Below are positions 45,126 through 51,655 of a stretch of 64,000 nt of DNA, in pieces. A model generated the notes under the pieces. That model was not told the DNA's origin, did not search any database, and saw only the letters and a program-made list of their open reading frames with translations. Made by a program: the position numbers and the translations under genes. The stretch comes from Desulfobulbaceae bacterium (GTDB lineage: Bacteria > Desulfobacterota > Desulfobulbia > Desulfobulbales > Desulfobulbaceae), in assembly GCA_026987195.1 (NCBI GenBank), contig JALSNC010000276.1, positions 1-64,000 on the forward strand, written 5' to 3'. Every line of letters starts with the position of its first letter. Position 1 is the stretch's first letter.

Positions 45126-45662
45126 ATGCAGCAGTCCATTCTTCTGGTCGATGATGAGGATATGTTCCGTGAACGGCTTGGCCGAGCCTTTACCGCCCGT
45201 AAATACACTGTTTATCTTGCTGCCGGTTACCGGGAGGCCATGGCCCTGATTCGCAGGCACTGTCCGGACATGGCGGTGGTGGACCTGAAGATGCCCGACA
45301 AAAGCGGTCTCGATGTCCTCCGTGACGGCCTGGCCCTGCATCCGGCGATGCGCATCGTGGTGCTGACCGGTTACGGCAGCATCGCCACCGCCACCGAGGC
45401 CATCAGGGCCGGCGCGGTTTCCTACCTGCCCAAGCCTGCCGATGTGGACGATATCCTGTGCGCATTCAAAGGGGAGTCCCGCACCGCCAGCGGGGAGAAC
45501 GAGGAAGAGTTTCCGGTTCCCTCCCTTGCCCGCATGGAATGGGAGCACATCAACAGGGTGCTTCACGACTGTGGTGGCAATATCTCCGCTGCAGCGAGAA
45601 AGCTGGGTCTGCACCGGCGGACCCTGCAGCGGAAGCTGAATAAGTTTCCCCCGCTCCAGTAA
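45126..45662 (+). CDS. RegA/ActR/PrrA-type redox response regulator
   Basis: A 178-residue two-domain regulator. Receiver: acidic pair Asp9/Asp10, phospho-acceptor Asp53 (VVDLKMPDKSG), VLTGYGS, and KPAD with Lys104. Output: Fis-type HTH, HINRVLHDCGGNISAAARKL then GLHRRTLQRKLNK, close to the RegA/PrrA/ActR family that controls redox genes. No RegB-like kinase is adjacent. ATG 45126 follows GGAGAGG. It lies 414 bases upstream of the cytochrome operon on the same strand, so it is a plausible regulator of it. Confidence 0.87.
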   Translation: MQQSILLVDDEDMFRERLGRAFTARKYTVYLAAGYREAMALIRRHCPDMAVVDLKMPDKSGLDVLRDGLALHPAMRIVVLTGYGSIATATEAIRAGAVSYLPKPADVDDILCAFKGESRTASGENEEEFPVPSLARMEWEHINRVLHDCGGNISAAARKLGLHRRTLQRKLNKFPPLQ

Positions 45663-45731
45663 GGGCCGGATTCCCAAACACCCGCCCATCATCCCCCCCT
45701 GGTGCGCCACCACGCCTGCCCAGGAAATTTC

Positions 45732-45774
45732 TGTGGCACAATGTGGTGCGACAAATTGCCACATTGCAATACCA
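45732..45774 (+). promoter_or_regulatory. Candidate operator cluster upstream of the selenocytochrome operon
   Basis: The 414-base interval 45663-46076 has no gene. It contains TGTGGCACAATGTGG and, after 7 bases, AAATTGCCACATTGC: the words TGTGGCA and TGCCACA are exact inverted repeats, and AATGTGG occurs on both strands. The site could bind the adjacent Fis-type regulator. A sigma-54 reading (GG and GC 11 apart) is off by one base. Confidence 0.4.
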
Positions 45775-46076
45775 CGACATGGTGGTAGGCTTCTGGCTAT
45801 CTCCACGAATAAGAAACGGTTTTTCAGCAGCCGGATATTTTCTCCCACCGGGCCTCCGGCCGTTCTGATACCCGTTGGTCGATGTCCGGTTCCCGGCCGG
45901 CCCATGGTGCGGCAGACCGCATCTCCGTGGCGAGCCTGTCCATGATTTTACACTGTTCCCTGCAGCGGACCCCTGGCTGCGGGAACGGTTTGCGGCTTTT
46001 TCCATTTTTTCAGTTGCTGTAAGGGGAACAACGGCTTCGTTGTATCGTCAACAACCAAAAAGGAGGAGCAACTAGA

Positions 46077-47432
46077 ATGAAAAGAAAGACACAGGGAATG
46101 CTGATCGCAACCACTTTCCTGGGCCTTGCCCTGGCCTTTGGCACGGCCGGGCCGCTCGCTGCCCAGGAAGCGGACTCGAGCAGTGCCTGCATCGACTGTC
46201 ACACCGACCTGGAGGAGATGGACAGTTACGGTGCGGCATCGGCCAGTGGCGGTGCCGCCATCGCGGGCTGAGGCGTTTCTGCCCCTCAGGTGAGGGGCCG
46301 GGATACCTATGGTGTTGCCAAGGATTTCGTCGAGTCCGTTCACGGCGAGATCGGCTGTATCAACTGTCACAAGGGCCACAATGTCGAGGACAAGGACGAG
46401 GCCCACAAGGACATGATCAAGGACCCGTCTGAAGAGGGTGGCGGCGGTGTCTGCCAGGAATGTCACGAGGAGATCACCTCCACCTACAAGGATGCTATGC
46501 ACTACAAGCTGACCGGTATCCTGGATATCGTCGGCACCATCACCTCGCCGCACAAGATGGAGGACACCCTCCTGCCCGAGGCCTGGGAACTGGACTGTGC
46601 CGACTGTCATGCCAGCTGCGGCTCCTGTCATGTCGCCTGGCCGGCAGTGGCCAAGGGCGGTCTGCTCGACCGGCACCGGTTCAAGAAGACCCCGCCCATG
46701 GACAAGACCTGCTATGCCTGCCACGGTTCCCGTTTCGCCGGTGAGTACATGGGCAAGCTGGGCGCCACCGCCGACGTCCATTACGAAAAAGGCCAGATGG
46801 TCTGCACGGACTGCCATTCCGCCGACCACCTGCACAACACCCAGCCCAAGGGCGTGAAACGGTACTATGCCACCAAGACGGTGCGCTGCGAAGAGTGCCA
46901 TCCCGATGCCGCCAGGCCGGGCCGCTCCAAGGTGGCCATGCACAATGCGCATCCGGAAGGAACGCTCGCCTGCGCCGTCTGTCATGCCAACACCTACTTC
47001 AACTGTGCCAACTGCCATGTAACGCTGGACATCAAGAAGCCGGGCCAGGTCAAGGTCATCTTCCCGTCCGAGCCGCTCTATACGTTCAAGATCGGGACCA
47101 ACATCGACCGCAGCCCCGAAAATCCATACAAGTACAACCTGGTGCGTCATACGCCCATGAAAAAGGACTCCCTGGCATCGCTGCGCTACTGGCAGGCGGT
47201 CCTCAAGGGCAAGCCCGGTCCCGAGGACCTGGTCGCCAACTATGACGCCCTGCCGACCTGGAACTCCGCCTCTGTGCACAGTATCCAGCGCCGGACCAAA
47301 CAGAACCGCTCCTGTAATGCTTGTCATGGCCACAAGGAACTCTTCCTCACCAAGGCAGACCTGGCCAAGGACGAACCAAAAGCCAATCTGAAGATTATCG
47401 TGGAGAAGATTCCGGCCGAGATCAAGAAGTAA
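46077..47432 (+). CDS. Selenocysteine-containing undecahaem c-type cytochrome (in-frame UGA at 46269-46271)
   Basis: One reading frame of 452 codons with a single internal TGA read as Sec65. Signal peptide 1-29 (LGLALAFGTAGPLAAQ). Eleven CxxCH haem sites: CIDCH at 38, then CINCH at 94, CQECH, CADCH, CGSCH, CYACH, CTDCH, CEECH, CAVCH, CANCH and CNACH near the C-terminus. Evidence for recoding: the frame is identical on both sides, haem motifs flank the TGA, the upstream part has AAGGAGG and a signal peptide while the downstream part has neither, and a SECIS-like hairpin follows. It would be a periplasmic electron carrier or reductase working with the two rhodaneses downstream. I recall, unverified, that cytochromes near rhodanese genes in Geobacter (ext cluster) have a similar feature. 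selA/B/C are not in the window. Confidence 0.87.
46269..46307 (+). promoter_or_regulatory. Bacterial SECIS-like element for Sec65
   Basis: UGA followed at once by a hairpin. The apical stem GCCCCTC/GAGGGGC (46281-46287 with 46292-46298) is 7 bp with loop AGGU (46288-46291). The lower stem 46272-46280 with 46299-46307 pairs G-C, G-C, C.A, G-U, U-A, U-G, U-G, C-G, U.C. The loop GGU is 18-20 bases after the UGA; in E. coli fdhF it is at 19-21, also in an AGGU context. This is the expected SelB binding form. Confidence 0.85.
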
Positions 47433-47453
47433 GCGCTCACGGCACCGCAGAGA
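47430..47453. repeat. Family A arm fragment at the cytochrome stop codon
   Basis: GTAAGCGCTCACGGCACCGC resembles the left arm of family A (GTAAGCGCTCTCAGGGACCG); its second to fourth bases are the TAA stop of the cytochrome gene. Confidence 0.35.
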
Positions 47454-47488
47454 TCATCATGCACAAGCACGAATAAAGGAGTATTTCA

Positions 47489-48445
47489 ATGAATAGAACG
47501 CTGTTACATTCCGTGATTTTCATGCTGTTGCTGGCCGTGGCGGGCTTTGTCTCCGCGCCGGCGACGGTCGAGGCGGGAACCACCCCCCTGGTGACCACCC
47601 AGTGGCTGGCCAAGAACCTGGGCGCCAAGAACCTGGTGATCATCGATGTCAGGACCGAAACCAACTACGGGGTCGGTCATATTCCCGGTTCCTTCAATAT
47701 TCCCTATGTCGGCTGGGAGCCCTTCAACGAGAAGCGGCAGTGCCAGCTGATGCCGACGCCAGAGGAATTCACCAAAATGCTGCAGGCCATCGGTGTCAAC
47801 AAGGACTCGCACGTGGTCGTCTATGACCACGGCAACTCCATCGGCGACGCCACCAAGGGCGCGGCGACGGTCTGGATCCTCGAGGCCATGGGCCATACCA
47901 GGGTCTCCTATCTCAACGGCGGCTTCACCAAGTGGACCTTTGAGGGCCGCATCATCGACAACAAGAAGCCCAAGGCCAGCCCCGGCAACTTCGTGGCCCG
48001 GCTGGACGCCTCCAAGGTGGCCGGGCTGAAGGATGTCGTTGCCAGAATGAAGAAGAAGGGCGTTGTCCTGGTGGATGCCAGGAATTCCAACCAGCACTTT
48101 GGTGACGACAAGCGCGGTGACGTGGAGCGCTACGGGCACATTCCGGGTTCCATCAGCCTGCCGGCACCGTTTCTGAACAATGCCGGTGCCAACCGCGCAC
48201 CCGCCACCATCAGGGATGCCGGCCAGCTGGCAGAGATGGTCAGGGGTGTCGGCATCCCTGCCGACAAGAAGACGGAGATCATCGTCTACTGTAATACCGG
48301 CCAGTTCGCAGGGCTGGATTATGTTGTTCTCCATGATATCCTGGGCTACAGGAATGTCAGTGTCTACGACGGCTCCATGCTCGAATATGGCGCTGACGAG
48401 GACCTGCCCCTGGTCAGGTTCGCCTGGGGATCCACTGCCAAGTAG
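47489..48445 (+). CDS. Periplasmic tandem-domain rhodanese with active-site Cys268
   Basis: A 318-residue exported thiosulfate-sulfurtransferase-type protein. Signal peptide 1-29. Two rhodanese domains (about 35-160 and 175-315). The N-terminal domain has VVVYDHGNSIG where the active loop would be and is catalytically inactive, as usual. The C-terminal loop is VYCNTGQFAG with Cys268, able to form a persulfide. Good ribosome site (AAAGGAG). 56 bases after the selenocytochrome stop and clearly in the same operon. A role in delivering sulfane sulfur or selenium to or from the cytochrome is inferred. Confidence 0.9.
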   Translation: MNRTLLHSVIFMLLLAVAGFVSAPATVEAGTTPLVTTQWLAKNLGAKNLVIIDVRTETNYGVGHIPGSFNIPYVGWEPFNEKRQCQLMPTPEEFTKMLQAIGVNKDSHVVVYDHGNSIGDATKGAATVWILEAMGHTRVSYLNGGFTKWTFEGRIIDNKKPKASPGNFVARLDASKVAGLKDVVARMKKKGVVLVDARNSNQHFGDDKRGDVERYGHIPGSISLPAPFLNNAGANRAPATIRDAGQLAEMVRGVGIPADKKTEIIVYCNTGQFAGLDYVVLHDILGYRNVSVYDGSMLEYGADEDLPLVRFAWGSTAK

Positions 48446-48474
48446 CGTCTATTTACTGATCATGGAGGAATAGT

Positions 48475-49422
48475 ATGAAAAGTGTTTGCAGACTGAAAGC
48501 GTCTTTCATCGGCGTACTGCTGTTCATGTTCTGTCTGCCGGGCCTGGCGCTGGCGGCGGAAAGTTCCCTGGTGAGCGTTGACTGGCTTGCCAAGAATCTG
48601 AAAAAGAAGGATCTTGTGATCCTCGATGTCAGTGAGTTCATCCATTACGAGAAGGGCCATATCCCCGGCGCCGTCAAGGCCTTCGGCCCCTGGATGACCA
48701 TGAACCGTGACTTTGTCGGCTTCATGATGCCCGACCAGGAGACCCTGGTCGAGATGCTGCGCAGTTACGGGGTCAACAATGAGTCCTTTGTTGTTGTCTA
48801 CGACGAGGGGATCACTTCCAAGGACACGGCCAAGAGTGCCCGCGCTCTCTGGACCCTGCATACCCTGGGGCATACCAGGGTCGCCATCCTCGATGGCGGC
48901 ATGGCGGCCTGGGAACAGACGGAAAAACCGGTTTCCACCAAGGCCGCGGCGCCGCTGACAGGAAATTTCAGCGGCAAACTGGTGGCGGCCAAGGTGGCCA
49001 CCCTGGCCGAGGTCCGCAGGAAACTCGGCTCGTCCGGGGTCGCCTTTGTGGATAACCGGCTGCCGGAATACTACTTCGGTCACGAGAAGAATTCCGAGAT
49101 CAGCCGGGCCGGGCACCTGCCCGGAGCCCTGCTCTGGCCGGAGGAGTACATGACCATTGCCGGTGAGGATTTCGCGCCGTCCTACTTCAGGAAAAAGGAT
49201 GAGCTGGCACAGATGGCCAGGGGTATCCACCTGCCTGCGGACAAGAACGCCGAGATCATCACGTACTCCAACCACGGGCTTGCCGCAGCCATGGGCTACT
49301 TTGTGCTCCATGACCTGCTGGGGTACAGAAACGTCAAGCTCTATGACGGCTCGATCCTGGAGGCCGCCGAGGTCAAGGAAGTCCCCATGGTGGTCAATGC
49401 CTGGGGCTGGGAAAAGAGGTAA
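48475..49422 (+). CDS. Periplasmic tandem-domain rhodanese paralogue with Ser265 replacing Cys
   Basis: A 315-residue exported protein paralogous to the preceding one: the same two-domain layout, with shared blocks such as VLHDLLGYRNVKLYDGS against VLHDILGYRNVSVYDGS. Signal peptide 1-27 (ALAA cleavage). The active loop reads TYSNHGLAAA: Ser265 (codon TCC, 49267-49269) replaces the catalytic Cys. It therefore cannot make a persulfide in the normal way and may bind substrate or act as a partner subunit. GGAGGAA precedes the ATG; 29 bases after the first rhodanese. Confidence 0.88.
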   Translation: MKSVCRLKASFIGVLLFMFCLPGLALAAESSLVSVDWLAKNLKKKDLVILDVSEFIHYEKGHIPGAVKAFGPWMTMNRDFVGFMMPDQETLVEMLRSYGVNNESFVVVYDEGITSKDTAKSARALWTLHTLGHTRVAILDGGMAAWEQTEKPVSTKAAAPLTGNFSGKLVAAKVATLAEVRRKLGSSGVAFVDNRLPEYYFGHEKNSEISRAGHLPGALLWPEEYMTIAGEDFAPSYFRKKDELAQMARGIHLPADKNAEIITYSNHGLAAAMGYFVLHDLLGYRNVKLYDGSILEAAEVKEVPMVVNAWGWEKR

Positions 49423-49545
49423 GCCGGCAAGGCTGGATCCACCCGGGTCACAGCCGCAATCAACCATGACAACCGTTCGGTCCCCGGCACCACGGGACGG
49501 ACGTCTCCGGATGCCCTGAGCTGGCAGCCCGGGGTTGTGCACACG

Positions 49546-49576
49546 AAAAGAGGCGGGTTGACCCGCCTCTTTTTTG
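49546..49576. terminator. Bidirectional terminator after the rhodanese operon
   Basis: AAAAGAGGCGGG and CCCGCCTCTTTTTT form a 12-bp stem with TTGA loop. The T run on the plus strand ends the selenocytochrome-rhodanese operon; the A run serves the convergent pqqD-like gene on the minus strand. Confidence 0.92.
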
Positions 49577-49614
49577 TTCGCTGGCACGGATCTCCTCTGC
49601 AGCCGGCAATCGAT

Positions 49615-50001
49615 TTATTCTTCCATCCGCAGTGCCACCAGGCCGCGTTTGCCCAGTTCGCGGACAAAGGCGCTGACCGCGATCTCCGCCTCCCGGCTGC
49701 CAAGGCCGTTGCGGCGGGCAAAGATCTCCGCGATCTCCCGGACACTGCGCCGGTTGTCGATCATCTCCCAGACAGAACCGCCCATGGCGTCCAGTTGCAG
49801 TTTCCTGACAATGACAGGGGATGACCGGGCGGCCACGCGACGAAAGATACCCTGGAACCAGGGCTTGACCTCAACCGGATAACTGAGCAGGATACCCTCG
49901 TCGTTCCGGTGCTGTCCGGCCTCGGGGTTGCGGACCGGGATGCAGGCAAGGGCCTGCTGCCGGGGAATGGATGGCTGGTTCCGTTTCCTGAAAAAGGCCA
50001 T
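49615..50001 (-). CDS. PqqD-family (peptide-binding) protein
   Basis: A 128-residue protein. The C-terminal 80 residues match PqqD-like domains, which act as RiPP recognition elements: LDAMGGSVWEMIDNRRSVRE and a wHTH-like IAEIFARRNG. The N-terminal 45 residues (basic then Pro-rich) are not typical. No radical-SAM enzyme or precursor peptide is obvious nearby. It is the last gene of a minus-strand set with two unknown proteins and an ABC exporter. Confidence 0.75.
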   Translation of the reverse strand: MAFFRKRNQPSIPRQQALACIPVRNPEAGQHRNDEGILLSYPVEVKPWFQGIFRRVAARSSPVIVRKLQLDAMGGSVWEMIDNRRSVREIAEIFARRNGLGSREAEIAVSAFVRELGKRGLVALRMEE

Positions 50002-50037
50002 GATCTCGGGAGTTCCATGGATGTGGCGGTCCGGCGG

Positions 50038-50922
50038 TCAGCTGGCGGTGTAGCGTTGCCTGATCGCCTGGACCAGATCGTGTGGTATTGCCCGGTTACT
50101 TGCGCAACGCAGGCCGAGGATGACATTCTTCTCCGGTATCTGCCAGACGGTCAGCAGGTGGCAGGCCTTCCTGCGCTGCAACCGCCGCAGTATTCTGCGG
50201 GGGATGGAGTCGTCGCTCTGCCAGGTACATTCCCGGGGACCGGTGTCCCGGACCTGGCAGGTCCCCCGGGCCAGGCGATCGCCGAAATCGGCCAGAGACC
50301 TGCCACGCAGCAGTTCAGCCGCCGGCCTGAAGCGGAGCAGGGAGACAAAGAGATGGTCGAGGCGAAAATCGATGGTGAAGCTGCCGGGCAGAAAACGTTG
50401 TCCCAGCAGTCGAGTGCGGGCCGGCAGCAGGGCCCGGATGTCGAAGACAGCCCACAGGTGCTCTTTTCCCGGGGCCTGCAGCCGCAGGGAGTTCAGGAGC
50501 GGCGCACAGTGTTCGTCTCCCGTGTTCCCGGCCGGGTGGAAGCGCAGAAGCACGGATCTGGCGGTGGCGGAATTGTACAGCAGCAGGCCCGGGCCGCCGG
50601 TTGCGCCCTGGCACCACTGGAAGCCGTGTGCCTGCCAGCCGGCAAAGGCAGCAAGCCACTCCGGTGGCGGCTGCCAGGGGACCAGCGGGTGGTCCCCCAG
50701 TGATCGTTTAAGTTTCGCCAGTACCCGGGCGGCGGAAAATCGTCCGCCCGTCTCCTCCCACCGGATCTCGAACACGGGACGGTAGTCCTCCTCGAACAGG
50801 AGGTAACGCTCCAGGATCACGGCCGGATGCCAGGGGGCAGGTACCTGGAGGCGGATACCGTTCCAGCCGATTTCCTGCCAGGCCGCCGTGTCCGTCGGGT
50901 GTGCCACGAGGGATGGCGGCAC
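50038..50922 (-). CDS. Unknown protein, 294 residues
   Basis: Not recognised. No signal peptide or transmembrane segment; Trp- and Arg-rich with alternating beta strands (EIGWNGIRLQVPAPWHPAVI, later a repeated HLFVSLLRF-like pattern). GTG start at 50922 lies four bases after the stop of the upstream gene, so translation is coupled. The PqqD-like gene follows after 36 bases. It presumably belongs to the same exporter-linked system. Confidence 0.65.
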   Translation of the reverse strand: MPPSLVAHPTDTAAWQEIGWNGIRLQVPAPWHPAVILERYLLFEEDYRPVFEIRWEETGGRFSAARVLAKLKRSLGDHPLVPWQPPPEWLAAFAGWQAHGFQWCQGATGGPGLLLYNSATARSVLLRFHPAGNTGDEHCAPLLNSLRLQAPGKEHLWAVFDIRALLPARTRLLGQRFLPGSFTIDFRLDHLFVSLLRFRPAAELLRGRSLADFGDRLARGTCQVRDTGPRECTWQSDDSIPRRILRRLQRRKACHLLTVWQIPEKNVILGLRCASNRAIPHDLVQAIRQRYTAS

Positions 50923-50926
50923 GGGC

Positions 50927-51514
50927 TCAACGGGGAATCAGCGCGTCCCAGTCCACGTCGCTGGGTGCCCGGGTGGCGCAGGGAGCATCCCTGCGGCTGG
51001 CGCAGGTCTTGTTGAAGCACTTTCGTTCCGCCTCGATGCGGTCGGGCAGCGAGAGCTTGACCATGTTGCCGGTGGCCTCGTCCGGGTTTTTCAGGTTGTG
51101 CTGCAGGGACAGGCTGATCCGGTTGCCGTTCTTGTCGCGGAAGCGCCATTTCCAGGACTTGACGATACCGAAGGTGTCGCCGGTGAACTCGTCGGGCTCA
51201 CCGAAACGGCGTTTGTATTCCTTGAACAGCTTGCGATAGAACTTTTCGCTGGAATCCAGGTATTTCAGCTTGATCTTGACGATCTGGCCCGGGTTGGCGC
51301 AGACACCATACTCGATGATGCCCTTGCGGAAGCCGCCGATATGGTCCACCACCACCTGTTTGAGGAAGTTGCGGTAGCTGATGTAGTCATAGTCGTCGAT
51401 GGAGGAGCCCAGGCGGAAACCGCCGATCTCGTGCGGCACCCTTTCCGCAGCCGACGGAACAGCGGCCAGGAGCAGAATGGTGAACAGAAGAGAGGTGATA
51501 TATCGCAGGATCAT
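50927..51514 (-). CDS. Exported protein of unknown function
   Basis: A 195-residue protein. N-terminal signal peptide MILRYITSLLFTILLLAA followed by VPSAAE. The mature part is charged, with three cysteines near the C-terminus and no recognised domain; it contains a KFYRKLFKEYKRRFGEPDEF helix. Start at 51514 chosen because GAGGGA precedes it and it begins the signal peptide. Positioned between the ABC exporter and the 294-residue protein. Confidence 0.65.
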   Translation of the reverse strand: MILRYITSLLFTILLLAAVPSAAERVPHEIGGFRLGSSIDDYDYISYRNFLKQVVVDHIGGFRKGIIEYGVCANPGQIVKIKLKYLDSSEKFYRKLFKEYKRRFGEPDEFTGDTFGIVKSWKWRFRDKNGNRISLSLQHNLKNPDEATGNMVKLSLPDRIEAERKCFNKTCASRRDAPCATRAPSDVDWDALIPR

Positions 51515-51655
51515 TTTCTTTCCCTCGCTGAAGAGAGGACGGTTGACGGAACAGGGCCCACCGTTGCCGGAACGGCCGTGATCCTCTCTATAATAAAATA
51601 CATCATACAGCAGGATTGTACAGAGCCGGGCGGACATTTGCGGTTCATTGCTTCA

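Noticed and set aside
45731-45748. Sigma-54 promoter before the cytochrome operon
   Set aside because: The GG and GC elements are 11 bases apart instead of 10, and the regulator at 45126 lacks an AAA+ domain.
46077-46271. Nonsense-mutated pseudogene interpretation of the cytochrome
   Set aside because: All 11 haem motifs and downstream codons are intact, the next two genes are intact with good ribosome sites, and a SECIS-like hairpin sits directly after the UGA.
46290-47432. Separate cytochrome gene starting at GTG 46290
   Set aside because: It has no signal peptide or ribosome site, the GTG is inside the hairpin, and the frame is identical to the upstream signal-peptide frame. One recoded gene explains the data better.
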